From the IMG/VR virus record IMGVR_UViG_3300008113_000033, positions 1 to 64,000 of that record: a stretch of DNA of 64,000 nt; one strand, given 5' to 3'. The position numbers and the translations under genes were made by a program. Under the pieces are notes generated by a model. It searched no databases. It was not told where the DNA came from and was given only the letters and a program-made list of their open reading frames with translations. Positions 50,527 through 59,347 of the stretch are shown piece after piece. The stretch's first letter is position 1; each line of letters begins with the position of its first letter. The stretch is from a virus.

Positions 50527-52356
50527 ATGGCAATAGATACTAGTCTTTTCGGACGACTAAGAAGGTTATTTTCCACTGATGTAATAATTAGAAATGTAGG
50601 AGGTAATCAATTACGTACGATTGATGTTGACCGACTACAGACTTACGGTAATATTCAAACCAATTCATTAATAGATAGATTCAATCGGATTCATGCCGGC
50701 AATTCAAAATTGTCGTATACTCCATTAATGAATTACCAAACATTACGTACTTCACTTTACACGGACTATGAAGCAATGGATACAGATGCTATCATTGCTT
50801 CAGCGTTAGATATCATAGCTGATGAAGCTACTCTAAAAAACGAGCAGGGTGAAGTATTACATATTAAATCTCCAAACGATAAAACACAACGTGTACTTTA
50901 TAATTTATTTTATGAAGTTCTAAACGTAGAATTTAATCTATGGTCATGGATTAGAACAATGTGTAAATATGGTGATTTTTATCTACACTTAGACATTGCA
51001 GAAAAATTTGGTGTGTACAATGCACTCCCATTCTCTGTATATGATGTTCAACGTGAAGAAGGATCTAATCCAAATAATCCATCATATGTGCGTTTTAAGA
51101 TTAATTTAAACCAATCATACGGATACGCTACAAACACAAATAAAGATGATTATTTTGAAAACTACGAAATAGCTCACTTTAGATTAATTTCAGACCCATC
51201 ATATTTACCTTATGGCCGTTCATATCTTGAACCGGGTCGTAAAATATTCAAGCAATTAACTTTAATGGAAGATGCGATGTTAATACATCGTATTATGCGT
51301 GCTCCTGAAAAACGTATTTTCTATACAAACATTGGTAATATAGCTCCAAATGAAGTGGATGGATATATGGAAAAAATGAAGCAACGTATTAAGAAAGTTC
51401 CTTACGTTGATCCAACTACTGGCGATTATAACTTAAAGTATAATATGATGAATTTAACTGAAGATTTTTACCTTCCAGTTAGAGGAAATGATACAACTAC
51501 TAAAATCGATACTTTAAAAGGATTAGAATATACAGCAATCGAAGACGTATCTTACTTACGTGATAAATTGTTTGCTGCACTACGCGTTCCGAAAGCATTC
51601 TTAGGATACGAAAAAGATTTAACTGGTAAAGCTACACTTGCGTCTGAAGATATTCGTTTTGCTCGTACAGTAGAACGTGTACAACGTATTGTTGTATCTG
51701 AATTAACTAAAATCGCTTTAGTTCACTTATACACTCAAGGATTTGATGATGCTGAATTAACGAATTTTGAATTATCGTTAACTACTCCATCTATCATTTA
51801 TGAACAAGAAAAAATTGCTCTATGGAAAGAAAAAGTTGAATTAGCTGGTAATATAATGGATAAATCATTATTACCTACTGATTGGATTTACCAAAACATA
51901 TTCCACTTCTCTGAAGATCAATACGCTGAGTTCCGTAACCAAACAATTGAAGATAAAAAACGTTCATTCCGTATTTCACAAATTGAAAACGAAGGTAATG
52001 ATCCAGTTGAATCAGGTACATCATTTGGTACTCCACATGATTTAGCTTCATTATATGGTAAAGGCCGTTATGGTGAAGTACCTATTGGATATGATGAAAA
52101 AGAAGCAGGACGTCCTGAAGAAAAAGTATCTGATTATGGAACACAAGATCACGCATTAGGTAAAGATCCAATTGGTGCTAAAGGTATGCACGAGCCGTTA
52201 AAATCGGCTGCTGGTACTGGTGCTACTTGGACATTAGAGAGTACTAGAGTCGAATACTTAAAAAACAAGAAAATGTTAGAAAGTATAAACGTAAAGAAAA
52301 CCAACGTATTCGAAGAACCTTCCATACTAAATGAATCAAATATTCAAGATATATAA
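50527..52356 (+). CDS. 20: Portal protein gp20
   Basis: A 609-residue protein; T4 gp20 is 524. Features of gp20-type portals: ALDIIADEATLKNEQGEV, IYDV-type FSVYDVQREEGSNP, YGRSYLEPGRKIFKQLTLME, MLIHRIMRAPEKRIFYTNIG and LRVPKAFLGYEKDLTGKATL. The 12-fold ring sits at the head vertex, binds terminase and starts prohead assembly. The extra C-terminal 100 residues are Gly/Asp-rich and may be disordered. Location between gp17 and the core genes agrees with T4. Confidence 0.95.
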   Translation: MAIDTSLFGRLRRLFSTDVIIRNVGGNQLRTIDVDRLQTYGNIQTNSLIDRFNRIHAGNSKLSYTPLMNYQTLRTSLYTDYEAMDTDAIIASALDIIADEATLKNEQGEVLHIKSPNDKTQRVLYNLFYEVLNVEFNLWSWIRTMCKYGDFYLHLDIAEKFGVYNALPFSVYDVQREEGSNPNNPSYVRFKINLNQSYGYATNTNKDDYFENYEIAHFRLISDPSYLPYGRSYLEPGRKIFKQLTLMEDAMLIHRIMRAPEKRIFYTNIGNIAPNEVDGYMEKMKQRIKKVPYVDPTTGDYNLKYNMMNLTEDFYLPVRGNDTTTKIDTLKGLEYTAIEDVSYLRDKLFAALRVPKAFLGYEKDLTGKATLASEDIRFARTVERVQRIVVSELTKIALVHLYTQGFDDAELTNFELSLTTPSIIYEQEKIALWKEKVELAGNIMDKSLLPTDWIYQNIFHFSEDQYAEFRNQTIEDKKRSFRISQIENEGNDPVESGTSFGTPHDLASLYGKGRYGEVPIGYDEKEAGRPEEKVSDYGTQDHALGKDPIGAKGMHEPLKSAAGTGATWTLESTRVEYLKNKKMLESINVKKTNVFEEPSILNESNIQDI

Positions 52357-52363
52357 ACTAATC

Positions 52364-52375
52364 GATATTTATAAC
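52364..52375 (+). promoter_or_regulatory. Late-type promoter motif
   Basis: GATATTTATAAC, 17 bases before the ATG at 52392. Confidence 0.55.
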
Positions 52376-52391
52376 AGAGTAATACTAAGAC

Positions 52392-53246
52392 ATGTCTAAA
52401 TTAAAAAATTCTAAATACAAAAACACTGGCATATTATTTGAGCTATTAGTGCGCCAAATTGCTAGTGATATTTTGTCTAATAAAGAACCACACGCGGCTA
52501 CTTTAGTTAAAAAATATTTTTCAAATACAGAAATAGCTAAAGAACATAAATTATATCAAACATTAATTAATGTACAAGCATTAGCTGAATCAAAAGCAGA
52601 TAGCTTAGTTGAAACTATCTTAAAATTATCTGAAAAATTAAATAAAACTGCTTTACGTAAGGAAAAATATAACTTGATTAAAGACATCAAGGAAAATTAT
52701 AACTTAGAAGATTTTTTTAAAGCAAAAATTCAAAATTATAAAATTAACGCTGCCATTTTTAATTTAATGGAAGCACATACATCAACTGAATTTACTGATC
52801 CTAAATTAGTTATTGATAATCGAGTAACATTACTTGAATTTTTAACTAAAAAAGCAGTAGATAAATCAGTAGTTAAAGATCAAGTATTAGAAGAATATTC
52901 TAAGCAAGATAAGAGTACTCGTATGATGATTTATAAAATGGTAGTTGAAAATTTCAACTCAAAATATACAGATCTTCTACCAGAACAAAAAACATTATTG
53001 TCTGAATTCATCAAGAATATATCTAATACTGTATCATTAAAAGAATATGTTAATAATCAAATTCAAAATGTTAAATTAGAATTAGAAGTATTAACATCTA
53101 AAATTACAGATAAGAAAATTCAAATTAAATTATCAGAAGTAAATAATATACTAAACATGATTCCTAAATCAGAAAATGTATCTGATGATGATGTTTTGAA
53201 TTTGATGAATTACTACGAATTATTACACGAGTTAAGAACAGCATAA
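52392..53246 (+). CDS. Helical prohead-region protein
   Basis: A 284-residue, all-helical, Lys/Glu-rich protein (SKLKNSKYKNTGILFELLVRQI, then the LLSEFIKNISNTVSLKEYVN end region). It lies between portal and protease genes, where T4 has its small core genes 67 and 68, but it is longer than either. No homology that I recognise. A core or chaperone role is inferred from position. Confidence 0.65.
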   Translation: MSKLKNSKYKNTGILFELLVRQIASDILSNKEPHAATLVKKYFSNTEIAKEHKLYQTLINVQALAESKADSLVETILKLSEKLNKTALRKEKYNLIKDIKENYNLEDFFKAKIQNYKINAAIFNLMEAHTSTEFTDPKLVIDNRVTLLEFLTKKAVDKSVVKDQVLEEYSKQDKSTRMMIYKMVVENFNSKYTDLLPEQKTLLSEFIKNISNTVSLKEYVNNQIQNVKLELEVLTSKITDKKIQIKLSEVNNILNMIPKSENVSDDDVLNLMNYYELLHELRTA

Positions 53247-53722
53247 TGGAAAAATTACGTGAATTAATACGTCAAGCAATTGCTAAAGTTTTAGATGAAG
53301 AAAATGCTACATCTGGAGGCGAAGCATATATGACTAAATTTGCATTCTCTAAAGGTGGTAAAAACCGAGCTACTAAAACCGCTGAAAAGTTAGGATTTAA
53401 AGTAGTTGGTAATCGTCCAAAAACAGGAAAAACATACGAATTTGTTAAATACGAAGGACAAGATCCGATTAATGAGGTATCATATCGTTCATTTAATAAA
53501 ACAATTTCAGAAGTTACTCCTGAACGTAAAATTTCAAAAGCAATATTAGGTATTAAAAAACGTTTACGTGAAGTTAATCAAATAGTTGATTATAGTATTC
53601 GTTTACGTGAAGAAAATAGCCTAACTACTGAAAATTATCTTACTAATTCAGTCCGCGGATTAGAAGAAATATCAACACGATTAACTGAATTAGACAAGAA
53701 AATTAAAAATTTAAAAGAATAA
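53246..53722 (+). CDS. Prohead core-region protein
   Basis: A 158-residue basic protein. The start MEKLRELIRQAIAKVLDE carries L-D-E. A middle segment KGGKNRATKTAEKLGFKVV and a helical C-terminus follow. It shares one base with both neighbours. Position suggests a counterpart of T4 gp67 or gp68; identity is unproven. Confidence 0.6.
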   Translation: MEKLRELIRQAIAKVLDEENATSGGEAYMTKFAFSKGGKNRATKTAEKLGFKVVGNRPKTGKTYEFVKYEGQDPINEVSYRSFNKTISEVTPERKISKAILGIKKRLREVNQIVDYSIRLREENSLTTENYLTNSVRGLEEISTRLTELDKKIKNLKE

Positions 53723-54240
53723 TGAAAAGTATATTCGATCAATATAAAGCATTAAACGAAGGAACATTAGGTCAAGCTCAATTTTTACGTAATGTAAAAA
53801 TGGCATTACCTAAATTTATTTCTAACACAACAACATTTGGTGATGCTGTTAGAATTTTAAAAAACAAAGGTATTATTTCTGAAGTAAAATCATCTCCAAT
53901 GGAGTATGGTATGCCGAATGATTGGTGTAATCCTCAAGAATATAATTTAGGAATGCGCTATGAATTAGATAAAGGTACTGAAGAATTAAAAGCTGATAAG
54001 ATCGTTTGCAAAAACTTAAAAGATAATGCTGCTTATTACTCTCAACTTCATTTAGCTGGATATGATGAATCAGCAATGAAAGTTGATCGTAAAAAACGTA
54101 CTGATTTATCTATTGAAGTTAAAGGTGATAACTTTGTAGACACTGCAAATGGTGTTAAAAAAGTAAAAATGGATAAATTGACTGAAGATGAAATGATCAT
54201 TTTAGTTGGTCGTATCTTGAACGAAAGATCTAATGGATAA
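53722..54240 (+). CDS. Prohead core-region protein
   Basis: A 172-residue protein. It starts MKSIFDQYKALNE, with L-N-E at 11-13, a candidate prohead-protease site. The central part has YGMPNDWCNPQEYNLGMRYE and a Lys/Asp-rich body. It overlaps the protease gene by eight bases. Not recognised. Confidence 0.6.
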   Translation: MKSIFDQYKALNEGTLGQAQFLRNVKMALPKFISNTTTFGDAVRILKNKGIISEVKSSPMEYGMPNDWCNPQEYNLGMRYELDKGTEELKADKIVCKNLKDNAAYYSQLHLAGYDESAMKVDRKKRTDLSIEVKGDNFVDTANGVKKVKMDKLTEDEMIILVGRILNERSNG

Positions 54241-54862
54241 GCAATTATTAATAGAAACAGCCTTATTTACCGCTACTCCTCAATCATTGAAGGAGTCGAT
54301 GATGAATCCAAACGGTAAAATGTTTGTAGAAGGATTGATACAAATGGCTGAAACCAAAAATGGTAATGGACGTGTTTATCCATACGAAGTATTAAAGCGT
54401 GAAGCTGATAAATACCTACAAGGACCAGTTAAAGAACGTCGTGCATTAGGTGAATTAGACCATCCAGACTCTCCTGTTATCAACTTAAAAAATGTATCAC
54501 ATAACATTGTAAGTTTATATTGGAAGGGGCGCGAATTACACGGTAAAATTGAATTACTGCCTACACCATCGGGTAATATATTAAAAGAATTATTTAATAA
54601 CAATATCACCGTAGGTATCTCATCTCGTGGTATGGGTTCTGTACGTCAAATTGGTGAAACAATTGAGGTACAAGATGATTTTGAATTAATGTGTTGGGAT
54701 TTTGTTTCAACCCCATCTACACCAGGTGCGTATATGGAAGTAGTAAATGAATCTATTTCATATTCTAAACCATCAAAAGATTATTCTAAAATAGATAGCT
54801 TAATTACTGAAATTATTTGTAACCGCACAGGATTTTGTACCTGTGATTTTGATAATATATAA
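54233..54862 (+). CDS. 21: Prohead core protease gp21
   Basis: A 209-residue protein; T4 gp21 is 212. MAETKNGNGRVYPYEVLKRE, RRALGELDHPDSPV with His77, and ITVGISSRGMGSV with Ser130 or 131 match the family's His/Ser catalytic pair, at nearly the T4 spacing (His85, Ser140 there). The enzyme cleaves core, scaffold, capsid and targeted proteins after (L/I)-x-E during head maturation. The presence of this gene makes the N-terminal peptides elsewhere in the window testable. Confidence 0.95.
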   Translation: MDKQLLIETALFTATPQSLKESMMNPNGKMFVEGLIQMAETKNGNGRVYPYEVLKREADKYLQGPVKERRALGELDHPDSPVINLKNVSHNIVSLYWKGRELHGKIELLPTPSGNILKELFNNNITVGISSRGMGSVRQIGETIEVQDDFELMCWDFVSTPSTPGAYMEVVNESISYSKPSKDYSKIDSLITEIICNRTGFCTCDFDNI

Positions 54863-55530
54863 TGGATTTAGAACAAATCGTAAAAGAAACCGTAGCTAAA
54901 ATCGTTGCTGAAAAAACATTAACTGCTGCTGAAAAGAAAAAGAAAGAAGATATTGTAATGGCAATGAAAAAGGATTTCAAAGGTCCTAAAGCTGCTATGT
55001 ATGCAATCGCAACTGATAAAGCTAAAAAATTAGCTGAAGAATACGATTTTGTAAGATCAGCTATTGAATCAGCATCTGGTGATAAAATTAGCTATACTGA
55101 AGAAGATGATTACGGTCGTACTATTTACTGGAGTACAAAAAATCCTAATGTAAATTATTTTGTAGGAATGGGTGGTGAATTTGAAGGTAAAATTTACCTG
55201 TATAATGGTGAAACTGGTGAACGTTATCCAATCGGTGATTTAAAACACTATGGTGATGGACAAAATCATTCAGCTGATGATGACATGCACGAAGCATTCC
55301 AACCAAAATCATCATTTGATGATTATTCAATCGGAGACAACGTTACAGTAGCAGGTAAAAAAGCAAAAATCACAGCTATGAAAATGGATGATGAAACTGG
55401 CGAACGTAGAGCTCGAGTTAGATTCGAAGATGATTCAGTTAAAGATGTAAATATTAATTCATTAGACGAATCAAAAGAATTAGACAAATACGTCATTCGT
55501 AGATGGCAACACTACGCAGGGATTGAATAA
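54862..55530 (+). CDS. Prohead-region protein, SH3-like end
   Basis: A 222-residue protein. The N-terminus MDLEQIVKETVAKIVAEKTL is amphipathic. A YDFVRSAIESASGDKISYTEE domain follows, and near 150 an SH3-like or KOW-like strand set (YSIGDNVTVAGKKAKITAMK, then RARVRFEDDSVKDVNINSL). It shares a base with the protease gene and is followed by a strong terminator. It may be packaged in the head. Not recognised by name. Confidence 0.6.
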   Translation: MDLEQIVKETVAKIVAEKTLTAAEKKKKEDIVMAMKKDFKGPKAAMYAIATDKAKKLAEEYDFVRSAIESASGDKISYTEEDDYGRTIYWSTKNPNVNYFVGMGGEFEGKIYLYNGETGERYPIGDLKHYGDGQNHSADDDMHEAFQPKSSFDDYSIGDNVTVAGKKAKITAMKMDDETGERRARVRFEDDSVKDVNINSLDESKELDKYVIRRWQHYAGIE

Positions 55531-55566
55531 TTTATACCCCACTATAGTCTCAGTATTATAGTTCTG

Positions 55567-55599
55567 GTGTCTTTTCTGCAAAGAGAAGGCACTTTTTTT
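55567..55599 (+). terminator. Strong intrinsic terminator
   Basis: An 11-bp stem (55567-55577 with 55582-55592, two G-U pairs) with a GCAA tetraloop and seven T's. It separates the portal-protease unit from the scaffold gene. Confidence 0.92.
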
Positions 55600-55616
55600 C
55601 GCTTTGAATATATCTA

Positions 55617-55629
55617 CATATATTTATGG
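55617..55629 (+). promoter_or_regulatory. Late-type promoter motif
   Basis: CATATATTTATGG, 18 bases after the terminator and about 104 bases before the scaffold ATG. It would give an unusually long leader. Confidence 0.5.
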
Positions 55630-55732
55630 CAGACTCAAATATACCATGTCTATATGGTATTCGATTAAATTTAAAAACCCCCATTAAGATTCATTAATAA
55701 TCTTATTTCCAAAACAAAAATTAAGGACAAAA

Positions 55733-56785
55733 ATGAGTAACACAAAGCAAATCTTAAAAGATGCTATTGCTGATGCTAAAGCCGTTCGCGAAACTGCTCT
55801 TGCTAATGCCAAACTTGCTCTCGAAGAAGCGTTTACTCCTCAACTTCAATCTATGTTAGCTGCAAAGTTACAAGAAATGGAAGAGGAAGACGAAGTTAAA
55901 GAGGAAGTTGCTGAAGGCGCAGAAGACCAAATGGAAGAAACTCTTGATTTAGAAGCATTATTAGCTGAGGATTCAGTTGAAGAAGCTAAAGAAGAAGGAG
56001 AAGAAGAAGCTGAAGAAAAAGCATCTGAAGAAACACCTGAAAAAGGTGAGGAAAAAGAAGGCGAAAAAGAAGAAGATAAAGATATCACTGAAATGTCGCC
56101 GGAAGAAGTTGAAGAATATATTCGCCAAATTGCGGCTGAAGAATTCGAAAAATTAGAAGCTGGACAAGGTGAGGAAATTCCTGGCGAAGAAGGTGGAGAA
56201 GAAATCGATTTAGATGCTGAATTAGGAGCTGATGCTACTGCAGGTGAAGAAGAAATCAACATTGACGAGATGATCGACGAAACAGAAGAAACAGTAAACG
56301 AAGAAGAAATCGACGAAAACGATATCAACATCGATGAATTGTTAGCTGAGTTCGGTTTATCAGAAGAAGAAGAAGTAGAAGAAGGTTATGGCAAAGATGA
56401 AGATGATTCTAAATCCAAAATGGAAGAAGAATTAGCTCAAGCTTTAGCTACAATCGATGAACTTCGTTCTTCAATTCAAGAAGTGAATTTGCTAAACGCA
56501 AAATTACTTTACATGAATAAAGTATTTAAAGGTACTAACTTAACTGAATCTCAAAAGATCGACGTAGTTAAAACTTTTGATAAAGCAGAATCAGCGAAAG
56601 AAGCTAAATTGGTTTACGAATCAATAATTACTACTTTCACTAAGAAAGCTGAAACAAAATCTAACATTAAAGAATCAGTTGGTTTTGCTTCAAAAGCAGT
56701 AGGAATGATTACTAATAGCGGTGCTAAAGTAATCGAAACTGATGCTCAATACAACCGTTGGGAAAAATTAGCCTTCGGTAAATAA
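55733..56785 (+). CDS. 22: Prohead scaffold core protein gp22
   Basis: A 350-residue, extremely acidic protein; T4 gp22 is 269. Residues 1-50 are helical; 50-230 are dominated by Glu, Asp and Ala (EEEDEVKEEVAEGAEDQMEE). The C-terminal 110 residues are a helical domain (LAQALATIDELRSSIQEVNL, ITTFTKKAETKSNIK) as in gp22. It forms the internal core and is digested by the protease before packaging. Location directly before the capsid gene agrees with T4. Confidence 0.88.
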   Translation: MSNTKQILKDAIADAKAVRETALANAKLALEEAFTPQLQSMLAAKLQEMEEEDEVKEEVAEGAEDQMEETLDLEALLAEDSVEEAKEEGEEEAEEKASEETPEKGEEKEGEKEEDKDITEMSPEEVEEYIRQIAAEEFEKLEAGQGEEIPGEEGGEEIDLDAELGADATAGEEEINIDEMIDETEETVNEEEIDENDINIDELLAEFGLSEEEEVEEGYGKDEDDSKSKMEEELAQALATIDELRSSIQEVNLLNAKLLYMNKVFKGTNLTESQKIDVVKTFDKAESAKEAKLVYESIITTFTKKAETKSNIKESVGFASKAVGMITNSGAKVIETDAQYNRWEKLAFGK

Positions 56786-56813
56786 TTTTAATAATAAATA
56801 AATTAATTTAAAA

Positions 56814-58490
56814 ATGAACGTACAAAGTCTTTTAGAAAGCGCAAACCCGTTCCAAGATCGTCAAGCAGAAGCTGGCAAATTAGTTGGAAAATGGGATAAA
56901 ACAGGTTTATTGAAAAACCTTAAGAGTGAAAATGATCGTAACAATATGGCGGTTATTTTAGAGAACCAAGCTAAAGCATTGGTTCAAGAAGCAAACGTAA
57001 CTGGTGGAACTACTTCTATGTCAGGTGGTGCTGGTGAGAACTGGGCTGGTGTTGCTTTGCCTTTAGTTCGCCGTATCTTCGGTGAAATCGTAGCTAAAGA
57101 ATTCGTTTCAGTACAACCAATGTCTTTACCTTCAGGTCTAGTATTCTATTTGGATTTCAAATATTCAAACTTAGGAATGGGATCTACAGATGGTAAAGCT
57201 GGATTCGGAACTGCTTCTTTATATGGTAACCAAGCAGAAAATCATCCAAACGTTAAAAACTTAGAGGTTGCTGGTGGTTTATATGGTGATGGTAGATTCG
57301 GATATTCAATCAATACTACTGCATCTGCAGGTATTGCTGGTACTTCTGGATCAACTACTATTGCTACATTTAATTACAATTCAGCTGCTTCATCTTCAAT
57401 TGGATCTTCAGCTCGTACAATTACTATCGCTTCAGGTTCATTAGTTGGTTTAGATGATAACGCTGTTAAAGCTATTGAAATTGCTTCAGGTTCAGGTGCT
57501 GGTTCAGTATCAGCTGCTAACGTAATCAATGAATTTACTACTTTGAACTCTAACGGTACAATTACTTTAGTTGTTTCTGGTTCTACAATTGGTGCTAACG
57601 CTAACCAAGTTTACACAGTAACTTATCCTAAAACTACTACTGTAGCTGCTCGTGGTGATTTTGAAGATGCTTCAGGTGCTGGTTATCCAAACTCAGAATC
57701 TACTACTCAAATTGCTATCCCTTCAGTTGATATCAAATTGAAATCAGAAGCTATCGTTGCTAAGACTCGTAAGTTGAAAGCACAATGGACTCCAGAATTT
57801 GCTCAAGATTTGAACGCATACCACTCGGTAGATGCTGAATCAGAAGTAACTTCAATGTTGTCTAACTACATTGCAATGGAAGTTGATTTAGAATTATTAG
57901 GTATGTTAATTGAAAATGCTGCTACAACAGGTTACTGGTCAGCTGCTAACAATACATTCTGGAATGGTTCAGGATTTACAACTGTATCTGCAAACTCACA
58001 ATCAGGTAATATCTCAGGATACTATAACTCTCAAGGTGAGTGGTTCCAAACTATCGGAACTGTATTGCAACAAGTTTCTAACAAAATTCACCAAAAGACA
58101 TTGCGTGGTGGTGCTAACTTCTTAGTTTGTTCTCCAGCAATTGCTACAGTATTAGAATCAATCCCAGGATTTGCTACTGACGGTGATGGTGAGAAATCAG
58201 AATTCGGATTTGGTATCCAAAAAATCGGTTCATTAAATTCTCGTTACAAAGTTTACAAGAATCCATACTTGACTTCTAACCAAATCTTGATGGGTTATAA
58301 AGGATCTCAATTCCTTGAAACTGGTGCTGTTTACGCTCCATACATTCCGTTGATCATGACTCCATTAGTATACGATCCAGAAACATTTACTCCACGTAAA
58401 GGTTTGATGACTCGTTACGCTAAGAAAATGGTTCGTCCTGAATTCTATGGTAAAGTGTTTGTTCACGGATTAGAAACATTAGGATACTAA
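56814..58490 (+). CDS. 23: Major capsid protein gp23
   Basis: A 558-residue protein; T4 gp23 is 521. GENWAGVALPLVRRIFGEIV, FVSVQPMSLPSGLVFYLDF, LKAQWTPEFAQDLNAYHSVD, HQKTLRGGANFLVCSPAIAT and MTPLVYDPETFTPRKGLMTR are all typical of gp23. The N-terminus has MNVQSLLE and, at residues 48-50, I-L-E, possible protease sites for removal of the propeptide. Codon choice is less AT-rich than in its neighbours, as for a very highly expressed gene. Confidence 0.97.
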   Translation: MNVQSLLESANPFQDRQAEAGKLVGKWDKTGLLKNLKSENDRNNMAVILENQAKALVQEANVTGGTTSMSGGAGENWAGVALPLVRRIFGEIVAKEFVSVQPMSLPSGLVFYLDFKYSNLGMGSTDGKAGFGTASLYGNQAENHPNVKNLEVAGGLYGDGRFGYSINTTASAGIAGTSGSTTIATFNYNSAASSSIGSSARTITIASGSLVGLDDNAVKAIEIASGSGAGSVSAANVINEFTTLNSNGTITLVVSGSTIGANANQVYTVTYPKTTTVAARGDFEDASGAGYPNSESTTQIAIPSVDIKLKSEAIVAKTRKLKAQWTPEFAQDLNAYHSVDAESEVTSMLSNYIAMEVDLELLGMLIENAATTGYWSAANNTFWNGSGFTTVSANSQSGNISGYYNSQGEWFQTIGTVLQQVSNKIHQKTLRGGANFLVCSPAIATVLESIPGFATDGDGEKSEFGFGIQKIGSLNSRYKVYKNPYLTSNQILMGYKGSQFLETGAVYAPYIPLIMTPLVYDPETFTPRKGLMTRYAKKMVRPEFYGKVFVHGLETLGY

Positions 58491-58516
58491 TATTACTAAT
58501 TTTTAGAATAGAAAGT

Positions 58517-58547
58517 AAGGTCGGAGCTCAGCTCCGGCCTTCTTTTG
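58517..58547 (+). terminator. Strong intrinsic terminator after capsid gene
   Basis: AAGGTCGGAGC (58517-58527) pairs with GCTCCGGCCTT (58531-58541), one G-U pair, loop TCA, followed by CTTTTG. Confidence 0.9.
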
Positions 58548-58570
58548 TTTATTGTAATAAATGGATTTTT

Positions 58571-58582
58571 ACATATTTATTG
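58571..58582 (+). promoter_or_regulatory. Late-type promoter motif
   Basis: ACATATTTATTG, 21 bases before the PhoH ATG at 58604. Confidence 0.5.
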
Positions 58583-58603
58583 CTGATAACTAAAATAAGT
58601 TTT

Positions 58604-59299
58604 ATGGCTTCAAATCACCACACGGATCCAATGTTTACTGAAAAACGTAAACCGAAAAGTCCAATTAAGTTCCAACTTCAATTAAATGAAGAACAAAAAG
58701 AAACAAAAGCAAAAATTCTAGAAAATGATATAACAATCATTACAGGGCAGGCAGGAAGCGGTAAGACATTAGTAGCAGTCCAAACAGCATTGGATCAGCT
58801 ATTTAACAAGGAAGTTGAAAAAATTATTATAGCAAGACCAGTAGTAACAGCTAAAGAAGAAATTGGCTTTTTACCTGGAGGAATTAAAGAGAAATTAGAT
58901 CCATTTGTTGCTCCAATATACGATAATGCATATCGTTTATACGATAAAGTAAAGGTGGATAAGTATTTTGAAGAGGGGGATATTGAAATCGTTCCATTCG
59001 CATTTATGCGTGGACGTAACTTTTCAAACGCATTTATTATTGTAGACGAGGCACAAAACGTTACTGATTCACAAATGGAAATGGTAATATCTCGTTTATG
59101 TAAAGGAAGTAAAATGGTGATTGTAGGCGATACTACTCAGATAGATTTAAAATCTAAAAAAGATTCTGGTATGTATTTTCTATCAAAGCAAGTAGCAGGA
59201 TCTGTAAAAGGAGTTGCTGCTATTACTTTAAAAACAAATCATAGACACCCAATTGTGGAGTCAGTTTTGAATATGTATAAAGAATTAAGAGACTTATAG
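58604..59299 (+). CDS. phoH: PhoH-like ATPase
   Basis: A 231-residue protein, starting at 58604, after the late motif; a TTG at 58580 would lie inside it. TIITGQAGSGKTLVAVQTAL is Walker A. IIARPVVTAKEEIGFLPGGI and KEKLDPFVAPIYDNAY are PhoH signatures. IIVDEAQNVTDSQMEMVISR is Walker B, and VGDTTQIDL and TNHRHPIV follow. PhoH is common in marine and freshwater phages, with suggested RNA-helicase-like activity. It sits between capsid and neck genes, which is not the T4 arrangement. Confidence 0.95.
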   Translation: MASNHHTDPMFTEKRKPKSPIKFQLQLNEEQKETKAKILENDITIITGQAGSGKTLVAVQTALDQLFNKEVEKIIIARPVVTAKEEIGFLPGGIKEKLDPFVAPIYDNAYRLYDKVKVDKYFEEGDIEIVPFAFMRGRNFSNAFIIVDEAQNVTDSQMEMVISRLCKGSKMVIVGDTTQIDLKSKKDSGMYFLSKQVAGSVKGVAAITLKTNHRHPIVESVLNMYKELRDL

Positions 59300-59314
59300 T
59301 ATATTGTACTAAGT

Positions 59315-59327
59315 CAATATTTATAAC
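59315..59327 (+). promoter_or_regulatory. Late-type promoter motif
   Basis: CAATATTTATAAC, 20 bases before the ATG at 59348. It heads the neck operon. Confidence 0.55.
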
Positions 59328-59347
59328 AAACACTACCTATTTGATTA

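Noticed and set aside
55846-56331. Ser-rich 161-residue frame on the - strand
   Set aside because: It is the shadow of the Glu-rich scaffold gene; GAA codons read in reverse give Ser/Phe.
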